Assembly (NCBI GenBank): GCA_013365325.1
Contig: JABVXV010000058.1
Span: 62,001-126,000, forward strand
Direction of reading: 5' to 3'
Source of the DNA: Dipetalonema caudispina
Lineage: Eukaryota > Nematoda > Chromadorea > Rhabditida > Onchocercidae
Length of the DNA: 64,000 nt
Shown: piece by piece, positions 50,827-63,171 of the stretch
Layout of the letters: every line of letters begins with the position of its first letter
Position numbering within the stretch: position 1 is the first letter of the stretch
Notes under the pieces: generated by a model
Told to the model about the DNA's origin: nothing
Seen by the model: the letters and a program-made list of their open reading frames with translations, nothing else
Database searches by the model: none
Made by a program: the position numbers and the translations under genes

Positions 50827-51339
50827 TTGATCTGTCTTTTCTTTCATTTCTTGTCTATTCGAGAAGACAGTCAATTAATTATAAGACAGCGAAAAGTGCT
50901 GCTTATTAACTTTTTTATAGTTGTTGACCTTTTGTCCTTGCAAACGTTTGAAGTAACACTATATGTAATGATATTCCTCAAAGAGTGCACAAATGTCTCA
51001 CATAGCTTCATTTTTCGTTTTACTAACCTGAATTTTTATACGTACAAAATTCCGAAAAGCTTCCGGATCTTTGCTCTATTCCAGAGAAATATAGCAGATA
51101 ATAAGAAGTCCCAAGCAAAGTTTCAATTGTGGAAGAAACTTCATAGGATCAGTCGAAAGACCTCTAATTTTCTGTGTTCTACCAAAATCATACCAATATA
51201 TACATTTAGGAAAAGATTGACAAGTAAAATGTCAAGGAACAAAAAACAGAAGATAGGATTGGTGAAATTGAAAAAAATCAATTTTTTGCTGCGAGAAAAG
51301 TTCGCAACTTTCATCTTAATGATTTATTGGTTTATCTGA
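50827..51339 (+). CDS. 170-codon open frame, no recognisable domain (doubtful)
   Basis: This is the longest uninterrupted frame outside the recognised genes. It encodes a Lys/Phe/Ile-rich peptide with a hydrophobic N-terminal third and a basic C-terminal half (for example WKKLHRISRKTSNF and RKRLTSKMSRNKKQK). It overlaps a second plus-strand frame (50718-50909) that is Glu/Lys-rich. No signal peptide or family is apparent. AT-rich base use matches the surrounding non-coding DNA. It may be a lineage-specific gene, a decayed mobile element or chance. Confidence 0.2.
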   Translation: MICLFFHFLSIREDSQLIIRQRKVLLINFFIVVDLLSLQTFEVTLYVMIFLKECTNVSHSFIFRFTNLNFYTYKIPKSFRIFALFQRNIADNKKSQAKFQLWKKLHRISRKTSNFLCSTKIIPIYTFRKRLTSKMSRNKKQKIGLVKLKKINFLLREKFATFILMIYWFI

Positions 51340-52516
51340 TTTGTCTTTCCTTTGTTTCTGCATAAGAAAAAATGATTATTTATCACACTTCGCTTTTCTT
51401 CTATTCCGGAAAAAGATGGATAACTTGTTGAAAGTTAATTTCGTGTACGAAGAACTAACTTCTTCTGTCCACTTCTTTCGCCCACATCGCAACAACATAT
51501 TTGTTGGTGGGATTTTTTTTCCTGTTTGCATATGTACACAATTCCTTTGTATAACGTAAGCGTTTGTTTACCAAATTCAGAAATGAAATTTTCATATAGT
51601 ATGCTATTATATTATGTTCTGCAGAGAGATAATAATGAAGTAAGCTTAGGTAGAGAATTGTCAACATATGTTTGATATTAATAATACTTATGGCTCCTAC
51701 ACTTATCCAACCATTCAAACTTAGAAATAAATTCCAAAATGATCCTATTTTACAGTTACTCCAAAACTAGTCGAAGAGGCCAAAAAATAACACAATTCTG
51801 TTATCGGAAAGAAATAAAAGTAGAAATCGATCATTCAAAGAAACAAACGAGAAAAGTGTTGTTTTTCGGTTCGTTGCTATGATTCATTTTCATTCCTAAT
51901 TTTTGCAGTGAATTAATGTCGTCCACAAATTACATGCCATTAAAAATCCAGCAAGACATTTTTATAATGGTGCAATTTCTTTTTATTATTTGAATGAAAA
52001 TTATGGTACTCTCAACCGTTCACTTTCTTCTACTTTTTTTTTTTTTACACAAACTGGTCATCTTCACTTATTTTACATCAAATGGTCTGTTACATAACCT
52101 AGATATATTCATTAAAAATATTTGATATCATCTTAAATTACCCCTGAGAGATGTGATATTAGTAGAAAATGCAATAAAGCTCAGATATATGTTTGAAGAA
52201 CACGAAATAATTTCATACTTGTCTAAAATAGAGTTAATATGGACAAGAACAAAACACTTACTGTGATCACTAAATGATCAATTATATCGATCACAATAAA
52301 AAAGATTTTTAAAATTTCTGGAATTTTGATAGGGAAAATGTTGACAATCCACAACCATATAGTGAAATTTTTGAAAGAACAACGGAGTAAGAGAGATTGT
52401 CAGACAATCAAGAAGATATTGTACGAAATTTCATTGCTTCTTATCGTGATCAGGAAAATGAGAAAAACCAGCCCGCTTGTTCCTACGAAACATCCATCAA
52501 AAAAACTATATCCTCT

Positions 52517-52549
52517 TACTACTACTACTACTACTACTGCTACTACTAC
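52517..52549. repeat. (TAC)n microsatellite
   Basis: About eleven TAC/ACT units with one TGC interruption. It encodes a Thr run in one frame, which is an artefact of the repeat. Confidence 0.9.
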
Positions 52550-52890
52550 CAACTACTGTAGTATGATTGATATGTGAAGTATTATTCAACTTACATTCTT
52601 GGAATTTTAATGCTTTTTCAAAGCTATTTTATTACAACCTTCAAAAATTTGGAATGAAAATTACTCATTCGGTTTTCGTACGATTAGAAAATCAGATAAT
52701 TCCTACAAATTTTAAAATTAACATATTTTGATTTCGTCGATTATATACATTACTGAATTTCTGAGGCTCTCGTGCTTTGTATACGCCATAGTTTTTTTTT
52801 CTTTTTTTTTTTATAAGCACATTTCGAGACCCATTTTTAGCGAAGCCTACATTTATCATCATACACATCTGTCTATTTGCATCACAAAGC

Positions 52891-52920
52891 ATATATATAT
52901 ATATATATATGTGTGTGTGT
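52891..52920. repeat. (AT)10(GT)5 microsatellite
   Basis: Ten AT dinucleotides followed directly by five GT dinucleotides. Compound repeats of this kind are length-variable, so it may differ between isolates. Confidence 0.9.
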
Positions 52921-53273
52921 AATATATGAACAATAGATCTAGAACAGCCAGATTCAGAAACACAAAGAAAACCTCCTGCTGTGACCCAGTTTATTGGTGG
53001 ACATACATAGCGGGAATAGAGTAAACCAGAATTCACCAATAGAGCAATAAGATAGGATAACTGGAATTTGAAGGTTGATTGGCAAATATTGATTAGTTCC
53101 TAGATGTATCCACGATAGCATTGCTTACATGTCGTTACGAATTTCAGAAAGAATATTAAAATTCAAGAATGGATGATAGCAGGTTAGTAATGACCGGTAT
53201 CAATAATTAACAGAAATTCAATATTCATTGAACTGATGCCAAACACTTTGCCACACTGACCTTGGCACCGTGG

Positions 53274-54588
53274 ATGGGTGAAATGGTGAGAGATCGCGAG
53301 GGGCTCAAATCAACATTATCGAATTATCTCCATTTACAGATGAAATTTGCAGCAGAGAGAAGAAATCAAAAAATTATCGATGCACAATTCATCTTTGAGT
53401 GGTACGTGTATGAAGCGGAGAATGTTCGTGAATTCAAATTTTTCATTTCTCAATTAAATTTCTGCTTAAGAATATCATCATCCATAACTTGAAGGCTTTC
53501 TTTTCCTCAACGAATCTTATAATCATCAAATCTGAGACAACATGAATTATATGCATTGGTGAAAATTCGAAATTCAGAAATTCAAACTCGTTCTATGAAA
53601 AGGGTAATTGTCATGAAGGACTGTAGAGTGACCTTTCCTGAAACTTTTCCATGTTCAGAAATAAATCACAAACTAATTAATTTCATGTCAACGAGTACTC
53701 GTTCATAGCATTTTACTGCATCTTACAAAAGTTCTCTCCTTCCTTTTTTCAACCCGGAACCATAATCTACAGAAAGTGAACGAAGATTGATTCTGATGAG
53801 AAATTCTATAAGATAAAATTAACATTTTAATATTGATTGAGAAGTAAGATTGTCAGAAGTAAAAAAACAGGAAATGAAGGTATTAATGATACAAAGATCG
53901 TGATAATGGTGTAGGAATGGATATAGCAGCAGTGATAATCATGATAGTATGATAACGATATTGTATTGTCTGTAATGATGGCGATGTTTCAAGTGTATTA
54001 AAACAATTAAACAGATGATAAACTGGACAAAAAAATTACTAAGACCGGAAAAACAGCTTAGGATCAGTGTAACTTTCATACTGCTGGAATTTTAGCTACG
54101 ATTCTGCTGATGTAACAACAGAAACTTCACCAAAATTTATTCTATTATTATGAGAATAACTTGAAGAAGTCTGACTCTCTTTCCTTGTTGAAACAAAAGA
54201 ACGATTGCCATATGAAGAACGATACAAGATAAACCAGTATTATTTTAGAAATTCCCGACTGTTAATTTAATTAAATTGTAAATTTGCTGTCATCTTTCCA
54301 AAATTGATTTTACAAAATTTAAAAAAGAAAGGAACATGCGAAGTAAAGAATGAATCCATGTGGGCTAGAGAATAAATTCGATACACCAACTTGCTGAAAT
54401 GGTTTTGATAAAATAGTTCAAAGTTAGTATAATAAAAATATACTAAAATGCTTTGTTCCATATAGTTAATAATGCAAATAATCTTAATTTTAAAAAGGTT
54501 TCAACTTCTTTTTTCTTTTTAATTTTAGGAAAAGCAGCAATAAACCACTTTACTTTCCTGCCACAATCCTCCTTGGCAATATGTGAAA
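53274..54588 (+). CDS. possible very small gene (about 39-43 residues)
   Basis: Exon 53340-53401 follows a good acceptor (TCTCCATTTACAG), starts with ATG and reads MKFAAERRNQKIIDAQFIFE before a GTACGT donor. It joins in phase to 54530-54588, which follows a very strong acceptor (CTTTTTAATTTTAG), reads KSSNKPLYFPATILLGNM and stops at TGA. AATAAA follows within about 10 nt, as expected of a 3' end. A tiny upstream exon (53274-53285, MGEM) with a GTGAGA donor and a 54-nt intron could precede it; otherwise the spliced leader may join directly at the ATG. No family recognised. Confidence 0.3.
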
Positions 54589-55086
54589 AGGATCAATAAA
54601 AGATAAATGATAATGTGGATCGGAGTGAAATGGTGAAGTTCAACGGGAATTTCCCTTTAATATATCAAGACAAATGGGGTGGAACCATCACAAACAATTG
54701 AAGTACAAAACTTGAACTTAAGGTCAATGATTTATCATAAACGTTAAAAATATTCATTTTCCATTAATAGTCTTCTCTTTAACTATTATAATTATTTTGT
54801 ATCAACTTTTCTGATTACCACTTTCCAGAGGAACACTAACAATGAATAATTTCATGAAATTTAATGAACAAAAACAGAATGGGCCAAGCAAGAATTCAAA
54901 AGCACTGGCAATTCATACAAACCACACATAAAAAGGCATTCAGAGCGACTAAAACATTCGATAATTAATAGAAATGGATTAATAAATTTAAGTGAACGGA
55001 TACCAGAAATGAGGTATGCTTATTTGTAAATTTGTAAATAGAAGATATTTGAATTTACCGCATTTTTTTTCTCATCAACATCCATT

Positions 55087-58000
55087 TCAAAGTTTCTCTT
55101 CCTCAGCTGCATTCCGATTAGCTGAATCTGTGAAAAATAATGCATTAGTAGGGTTGAAAAAAGTTATGGATATTATTATTTAAGCTAATCTTATGTTTTA
55201 TAAAAAGAGAGGGAAATTACTGTCCATCCTTTAATGATTAAAATTACGAGATGTCTTTCTGGACACAACAAGGATTAAGTTTGAAACAAACAAGGCTAGC
55301 TTGCAATGTTAGCATTTCCGTTTCCAAGAGATTTGTTATTAGATTCCTATTAAGGATAATCATTTTGATTGCTGCGACACCTATCGCATTACTTCGATGC
55401 AATACATTATCAAATAATCTGGGCGTATGCCGGTCTGTCTTAACTTTCTTGAAGTCTAGTTAAATCAAGAAGGTGTTGAAGAAAATTGAATTTTCGAATG
55501 AAGGAGTAGAAACCTAGCAGAAAGCGATTACTTGCCCTTTCACCATTCTCCGCTGTCACGAAGACACTTTGTTTTCTTTGTTTCCGATAGCCGAACATTT
55601 GTAGGAAACATCCTGGATCGAACTCATTTATATCGTCTGGCATCGGACGATCCTTTGTCTCAGGTGCTGTTAGTAGAATTATTGCTGCAGTAAGGGAAAT
55701 AACTGCTACTACTACCTGCGGCGCTTGAGGATTGATACTTTTCTGCAATACGGTAGGACTTTTACGGAATAGGATAAGTAATAATTCTTGTTATAATTAT
55801 AAAGTGCAACATAGTATAGAAGACATTTGATTTGAAGCGTTGCTCGTTGTACAACAAAACATGATAGTATCTATATTTGTGTTTTAATAGGAGGGAAATA
55901 CAGCATTCAATAAGGGAGTTCTTTCGATGAGAACAAGTGGAACAGAAAGTTTACATTGAGGGATAGCAAGGAAACAATTGGCTGATCCCGCGAAATCGTT
56001 GTAGCAGTAAATGAAAGTATAGAAAGAGATGCTGTGATTGAAGAGAGGAAAAAAAACTACGGAGATACTGCAGAGAGGGATCATCGCTTATTCAGATTAA
56101 AAATTACCTGGCTGATCCCTTCAATATAAACAGTTAAACCGGAAATCTTTATTTGATGAGCCAATCAGTTGAATCTGATAAGTGGGGAAGAAAAAGAACC
56201 TTATTCTTATTCTTCTCAACACTTATACCTGAATCTCAGAGGATATGGAGCAGAAGCCTAGTGATTCTATTAATGCTGACTATTTCCCTCTTTTTTTCTT
56301 CTAATTTTGCTTTTATCTTCTCCTTCTCCATGTAATAACAAAGATTGATCTTCTGATAATAAAGCTTACAAGCATGGGTAAATAAGATGCCAAAATGGCA
56401 CCAATATCGCCGAAGAATTGCACAGTGCCGTAGAATATATTACGTACTGTTGTAGGACTCATTTCAACAAGCATCAATGGTTGTGCGACCCAAATGAAAC
56501 TATTGAAAAACTTGGCTATTACGGCAAGCGCTATTTGCATCATTCCAGTACCTGTAATCATTTCGCTAATTTATTTTAAATGAGCAATGGAAGTGAATGT
56601 CACTGTTGCAAAGATTACCTGGAAAGAGTACAGCCAAGAAAAGTAGTATGCATTGCATCGAGAAGGACCATACGGTAATAGCACGACGTCCAAATTTAAG
56701 TAATAACAAGACAGCTAATAAACCACCAGGTAATTCGATGAAACCAGATAAAAAATAACCAGTAAAACTGTCTTCGCTTAATGTTGTACTTAACAGTGCC
56801 ATAGCCCAGTATGTTATAGTCATTGAAATCCTAAAATTGAAAACCTGAGTCTCTGCCAGTTCCTTTATCAATTTCATAACAATTTATACTGAAGAAACAG
56901 ACGGACATCACATAACATTGCAGGGATAAATGAAAAAATGCCACTCTGCTACGAAGAACATCAATAAGAGTACGCGATTTGTATTCCATATCAGACTCTT
57001 TTGAATCCAATACACATTTACTCAAATCAATCTTCACATTGTTGTAACGACAAGCATTTTTAATATATCTGAAATGACATATACAATTTTTCATTAAAAT
57101 TATACTGAAGGAATGATTTGAAGAACAATCCTACACTTATTGTGAGCAATTCTGCTAGAAATCCTTTACTAACTTATCGGGCTTCGGGCTTTCTATAATT
57201 AAATTTTTCTGTAAACATCTTTCGAAGAACTTATCCTCATCCTTTGAGGCCAATTCTCAACCTTATAATGCTAAGGCTCTTCACTACTCGCTTTTTGACG
57301 TGAACAATACAGTACCGAGCTCCGTTCCATTCCCAATATCTCATAAATAAAAAGTCAGTAATAGTAATTTCTTGCGCCGACATATCCAAAGGTAAATAAT
57401 AATCTAAAACATTTACTGTTTTATGGTGTGATATTTGTTGTGGCTGATTGACCAGTACGGTGATTCCGGTAATAACCTAAAATCAGACTGATTACAGAAA
57501 GTATCAGCTTTACATTTAAAATAATCGTATTTCGCTGTCGTTTTTCAAAGCAACGAAGTATAAAAATCCGAAAAATTGTACTGTTTGAGAGTGGAGCTGT
57601 TATGAAGATTCAATATAAGAAAAAGTTTTTATGTCGTAAAATATTGACAATCCCGGCAGTTGTTCATATAGTTTTACTAGTTTTATTTTGAAATTTACCG
57701 CAAGAACTACAGCTATTTAAAAAATTTCTCGCAACAGAAAATCTCAAAACATTACACTTCATCAAAAAGTTTGCATTTAAACGATAGCTTCATCACTACT
57801 GATCTGATCTAAATAAAGTAAGCAGAAGAGATAACTAAAGCAAACCAGTAATACAAGACACTAAGTGCACTTGGAATAGATATTGCAAAGTAGAGCCATC
57901 TCCAGTTTAGTATCCAAATTCTCAGGATACCAACGACCATGATTCCCATTACCCAGGCAAAAGTATATGCTATCGGAATTAAAGATCTAAATTCCATTGC

Positions 58001-59625
58001 TACTGATTCACAACACGCTATCCACATTATAGCATAAATAGCCTGAAATTTCATGAAGTCAGTAAATATTATAGAAATATTGTTCCTTTAAAGTTTTTAC
58101 AACAATCACATTTGCGCCACGTCTCTTACCATACGTTCCTTATCTTCCCAGAATTCTTCTACTGCATTCAAGACACACTCATCTTCACAGAATCTAAATT
58201 GAATAGCATTTGTATTTCGCATGCTCGTACATTATTTTTGAATCTTAAATTATTTCAATCACTTATTAAAAACTTTCCCATGAATTTCAAACATTTCTTC
58301 TATCACAAAAAATCGCCTTATGGAAATCGTACCATAGTTGCAGCACCAAGTATGAAACGACAGGTCAAGAACATGAAGTTCGTTGATGCCATCGGACAGA
58401 TATTAGCCATAATGCTAGCAGTCCACAATGAGAACAATATTAATTTCCGTCGACCATAGAGATCAGATAATTGAGTAATTACCGGTGTGAACAGTCCTCC
58501 TAAAAGGTGATCACTTGAAAGTACTGATGATTCAGTGATATCAATATTTCACAAGGATATAATAATTTAAAGGTATTGGTACTGCTAACCAAGCACAAAC
58601 AATGATGAACCATGCTTTGCCCAGTGCTCATCGTCGCATACTAAATTGAACTGAAAAAATTTCTTTTGCCACCAATACCCAACATTATCAGTATTAGTAA
58701 TAATTATTTGATCACTGCCATTCTAATCATATCTATCATGAAGTTACAGAAGTCGTCAAAAGTCTCTGATGCATGACGTTGAAGACTTACAATAATTCGA
58801 TTTGCATGTGAAACAGAATTTTCATGTTGCAAGCCAGTTTTTGCACTCATCCAACTTATTCATTCTAACAACAATTCAAAGGAATTATCTTACAACTCAA
58901 CTAATTCTTATCACACTTCAAAAACTAACCTCGGAATTTATTGTGGAAAAAGGCACTTCCTCGTCAAATAAGTAAGTCGAATTAGGCACTGCTGAACATT
59001 CAATTGTTTTATTAGTCTTCAGTTCAAGTACATGACAATTATCAAGCACTTGATAAGTCTGTTGCTGCAAAATATATTCTTATCATTTTAACAGTTATTA
59101 TTGTCCATAGAATTGTTGATATTGAGTACTCGTATTGAAATAAAATTGATATTTTCAGATGAAATTTGAAAATCAATTATGAAAACATCTGTACAAATAA
59201 GTAAAGATAATGTTAAAGTAAATAGACTTACAGAAAGGCTGGAAGAGTTGGAAGAATGAATGATACATTGGAATGGTGGTGATTGAGTGATAAATCCCAT
59301 GATAAGCATTTGTGAAGAGTGAAAAAATGCAGGCATCGTTAGCAGTAAGCATGTACGCATCTGAAATCATACATCAACAAAAGATGGAATCATATCAGTT
59401 AAACTGATTAGTTATGAAATCTTCCAGCAATGTTACTACTACTACCTGATACTTGCCATATTTCCCAAATGCGTTCAATAATTTTTCTGGATCGAGTCGT
59501 GCTTTCATTGTTATTGATGTGGTAAAAACTTCAGGTATTTTATCAGCTGTAGAAGATATTCTTTTCGTATTTCCAGGAATAACAACAGATGTTTCACTTT
59601 TCATGATATCAGTTTGCTTATTCAT
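55087..59625 (-). CDS. SLC22-type organic ion transporter (major facilitator superfamily)
   Basis: Twelve-helix plasma-membrane transporter for organic cations, anions or zwitterions; the substrate cannot be read from sequence. Exons: 59625-59446, 59360-59232, 59064-58930, 58650-58590, 58499-58333, 58042-57846, 57476-57417, 57068-56907, 56830-56619, 56551-56370, 55742-55532, 55127-55087; total 1737 nt, 578 residues, all phases consistent. The N-terminal motif LLNAFGKYGKYQ precedes helix 1. A long extracellular loop after helix 1 carries several Cys (FQC, NCH, IEC, LVCDDE) and N-glycosylation-type sites (NSS, NKT, NST). The helix 2-3 loop has DLYGRRK, and LPESPYW follows helix 6, both SLC22/MFS signatures. 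ELPGGLL and KFGRR follow helix 8, and the last helix ends APETKDRPMPDD, matching the family's PETK-LP motif. If the final intron is not removed, the frame continues to a stop at 55440 with a different tail. Confidence 0.92.
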
Positions 59626-59629
59626 TTAT

Positions 59630-60665
59630 CAACAAATTCGTTTCAATCAGATAATTCCCATTCCAATGGAAAATAAATCGACTGTTCAACTTTACGGAGA
59701 TATCATTCCGGATGGCAATTTTTTTTCCTTTTTTTAGACTTTTCTTATTTCAATCAATCAATTATTTTCATTATACTGATGCAGATAACGAGAATACATT
59801 TGTTTATTGTATAGATCCAATCAGGATTGACAAAAATAAAACAATTTCCTACAAGCTTACCCTTTCACGGATGAACTCAAATAATGATTCTATTTAGGGA
59901 AAAAAAAAGGATGGTAGGAAAATCGCTTTGGAGAAAAATAATGTCCAGGCAATATGACTTCAAAATAACAAGAAAATCATTAAGGAATTCAGGAAATGCG
60001 TGAAATGCAAAGTAAATGAACACCAAAGAATTGGGTTTTATAATTTGTTAAGTAAGAAAATTCCCTCATTCTAAATTTCCAATCCCTAATTGAGCAAGTT
60101 ATCACCGAAAATGATTTCCTCCCTTTCCTTCTATTTTGAAATTGCATCAAATGGAAAAAATTAAAACGAAAGGACAGTTTTGGTGAAAAAAAAATTGTTG
60201 TACTTAAATTACCTTGATGACGAGAAAGAGGGAGGGAGGGGAGTGATAAGAAAAATATTGATTAATCGATTCAAGAACAAGTTCAGTGTTTCATCAGCTA
60301 TTAAACTGAAAAATAAAAAGAAAGATGAGAAACAATGGAAGGGAAAAAGGCATGAAGAATGAATGAATGAAGAATAAATGTGATAAATTTGTTAATTTAC
60401 TGTGAACAACCAACCATGACGATTGAATTGATAATCGAATGATTCCTTCATTAACATTGATTATTATCATAGTTTGAGATACAAAATAAATCATTAACAC
60501 TCTAACAGTTATCAAAGAGTATAACACACTGATAACTGTTAGCGGTTTGATTTTCAAATTATTATCGAATTGGGAACATATAAAGCAGTGGCACGGAGAG
60601 AATTATTTTTCAGATATTTTATAGGTTCTAATTTTGTCTTATCTCTTTTATTTGTAATAATTTCT
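59630..60665. other. intergenic interval upstream of the transporter
   Basis: No gene supported. AT-rich, with a GA-rich patch (60222-60242) and a TATAAA at about 60577. The plus-strand frame 60180-60362 is Lys-rich, reads through the GA-rich patch and is not convincing. Confidence 0.35.
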
Positions 60666-60670
60666 TCCAG

Positions 60671-61280
60671 ATTCGAGATTTTCTTGAGGAGCACAAAGGA
60701 AGAGCAAAGGAAGAAGATGATGTAACACTGTTTAAAACATACCGAACTGTAATACCTTTATTGAAGCAGCATACATACTGTCGAAGAAAATATTCAGGTA
60801 AATGTTAATTATCAGTGTCGCAATTAGATGATTTCCCGCAAATTTTTTAGTTCCCTAGATATTACTCTTGTTGATAAGGATGACTAAACAAGAATTCTTT
60901 TCGATTCTCGAATTATAGTACACCATTCTTTTTGAATCTGATAAAATCTTCTGTCATTTTATTTCAAAAAAATTTGTTTAGTAAATTGAAAAATTTGCGG
61001 AATATTTTCAATCGGAAACAAAATTGAAAGAATGCATACAAAAAGTATTTCAAATTGAATTGATATGGAGTAATTAGATCACCAAAAAAGAAAATTTTCT
61101 GTTAAAAACTTCCGAGTATCATGAGAACTCCCCAATGACACATATTAGTTCTAGATGATGACTCATATGTGATGTATTAATATGAAGTAATTCAAATATT
61201 CAATTTCCATGACCTCTCGTAATATTTGCTCTTGCTTTCTCTCAGATAAAAGCGACAATACCTATATCATCAGAGTTTAA
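60671..61280 (+). CDS. 3' end of an unrecognised plus-strand gene (two exons, partial)
   Basis: Exon 60671-60797 lies between a strong acceptor (AATTTCTTCCAG) and a GTAAAT donor. It reads IRDFLEEHKGRAKEEDD then VTLFKTYRTVIPLLKQH, a helical, charged, coding-like peptide. It joins in phase 1 to 61246-61280 after CTTTCTCTCAG, reading DKSDNTYIIRV and stopping at TAA. No in-frame ATG lies in the first exon, so at least one upstream exon is missing; none was found in the preceding kilobase. Family not recognised. Confidence 0.35.
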
Positions 61281-61507
61281 ACATCGTGGCTCAGAGAATA
61301 TCATCTGTAGGTATATTCAAATGTTGTGTAAATGTAGTAAGTTACTTTTTACTTTGAGACTCCTCTCATCTTTTTAGTATCCTTCATGGAAGTATTCTTT
61401 TCAAGAATGCATAAGATAGAGAAAAACACAAACGTAAGAAAGTCTGACGAATTAATGTAATTAGTTCAATAATCGATGAATGTAATAATTGTTCAATAAG
61501 TGATTAA

Positions 61508-61826
61508 TCAGAGAAGTTGTTCTCCATGGGATGATGTTTCAAGCATATTTCCATTTAATTTCTTCTTACGGTTTAAATGATGCCAATAGGACAGCCTAGA
61601 ACAGTTCCGGAATGTATATACCATATCTGATTCAATTCCGAATGATACTATTAGTGTAATCAAACATGCAGACACCAGTGACAATGTTGTTGACTGCAGC
61701 GATAATAACTTAAATATCATTAAGGTGTATTTGGAGATAACAATAGTGTTGGTGATGTTAATAATACTAGCAATAATGGCAAGGGTTATATCAAAATAAG
61801 GAATAATTGTGCTAATTAAACCAGTC
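61508..61826 (-). CDS. terminal exon of a possible multi-pass membrane protein (partial)
   Basis: After the acceptor TTTGCTTTTAG the frame runs 105 codons to a stop. It encodes a first hydrophobic segment (FDITLAIIASIINITNTIVI) and a second one (STTLSLVSACLITLIVSFGI). A polar basic tail with NRKKK follows and ends in HGEQLL. The pattern fits the last two helices and cytoplasmic tail of a small tetraspan-type protein. It needs an upstream exon ending two bases into a codon, which I could not identify. An alternative GTATAT donor lies after the second helix. Confidence 0.3.
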
Positions 61827-62742
61827 CTAAAAGCAAAGGTCAAAGTATAATTAGAATTGAAAAAACAAAGATCTAATAGCCTAACCCGAAAATATTTACT
61901 CTTTCAAAGTATAACAAATATTGGGACATCAAATAATTCATCTATGGATAATGTGACTGTGTTAATATATGCATACAAAAAGAATAAAAGGAAACTTGAA
62001 TCCTAGATTCAGATTGCATAATACATTCTTTCGAAAATTTCAAATTCATTAAATATTAAACCACTCACACTATTTGTATTTTTATCTGCAATTTTCGGAT
62101 AGAGTCAAGTGCATGCCACTTTAAATCAACTAGTACTTTCTGACCCGGTAAATAAGTGGATTATGAAAGGTAACAGTGAATCATACACAAAAGCTTCAGA
62201 ACAGTTCATCCCAAGCAACATTTGTGAGCAAGAAATGATAGAAAAATTCGATCCTTTGTAATGAGACAAACAACCACTTTAAGTATTGATTTAATTTTAT
62301 ATCTCCTGCTTCTGAGTTACCTAACTTTTTTTTTTAAATAAATCACTTCTATAAAAAAAGTCTGAAACGGTTCTGGAAACTTTAATTTCGACACTACCGA
62401 AAAAAAGTCAACAACTAACGACTGTTGAAAAATGACAAAATTACTTGTACTAACTGCTAATGGATTATAATACATTGCCTGGAGATAGTGTAACAGTTAT
62501 ACAACAATACCATAAATACTTGTAAGGAACTTGTTCAAATCGAAATAAACCGCTCTGCTTATATCAACTGTTGGGTAGACGACCAGTTATTTAGACAACT
62601 TATTTTTCATCATCTATAGCACATCTCACTATGTTTGGATTTTTAAAACTTATCGGGTTTCGTGTGAGTCACTGAACATAAAGCATAGTGACTTGGGCAG
62701 GAGTACAAAATATAGCGGAGTAAGTATGCTTTCGAAGTTTAT

Positions 62743-63006
62743 ATGAAAAAAGCTGACTTTAGTTGGAAAAAATTGGAAGGGTCGATTAAGCCGAGTCAAC
62801 TCCAGATGTTGAACGGGTTGCATAATAAATTTATTTCTCTTGGAAAAAAAGTAATGTTAAGTGCAGGAAATAATGAATTTTTATCCAGCATAATACGAGC
62901 TCTGCTGTATCAAGTCCTTAATCCCACCAAACTATTCAATATCTTTAATGCTAAAAGACGTTTAGCATCAAAACAGAAACAAACAAATAAGTTTCAGACA
63001 ATATAA
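62743..63006 (+). CDS. hypothetical 87-residue protein (doubtful)
   Basis: A single open frame starting MKKADFSWKKLEGSIKPSQ and ending in a basic tail (NAKRRLASKQKQTNKF). It lies downstream of, and convergent with, the SPF30-like gene, with stops 166 nt apart. Its codons look more coding-like than the surroundings. There is no signal peptide or known domain. A TTTAG acceptor falls inside its first codons, so it may instead be an exon. Not recognised. Confidence 0.22.
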   Translation: MKKADFSWKKLEGSIKPSQLQMLNGLHNKFISLGKKVMLSAGNNEFLSSIIRALLYQVLNPTKLFNIFNAKRRLASKQKQTNKFQTI

Positions 63007-63171
63007 CGCTGCCTCTTAGAAAAGGTTTTAAAGAAGTTCCCGCTGGTTCTTCAGGAACGTACATTACATTTCTCAAACAAACTAGCTCCAACAATTGCGC
63101 CTCCCATTCACCTTTTGGAATACATGGAAAACAAAAAACAAACAAAAATACACCTTACAAGCAATGAAAAA

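Larger units (their letters stand above)
46172..53270. other. gene-poor interval upstream of the PIM kinase
   Basis: About 7 kb without a confident gene. Contains two hairpin-forming inverted repeats (49031-49101 and 50553-50607), a 30-base A run, CT- and CA-rich simple sequence near 49263-49500, TAC and AT/GT microsatellites near 52.5-52.9 kb, and a 170-codon plus-strand open frame at 50827-51339 without recognisable domains. Confidence 0.4.

Noticed and set aside
55251..55463. 70-codon plus-strand frame with hydrophobic centre
   Set aside because: Lies over the last intron and alternative tail of the transporter on the other strand; no supporting splice sites.
58112..58459. 115-codon plus-strand frame
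   Set aside because: Antisense shadow of the transporter exon 58499-58333, which carries the DLYGRRK motif on the minus strand.
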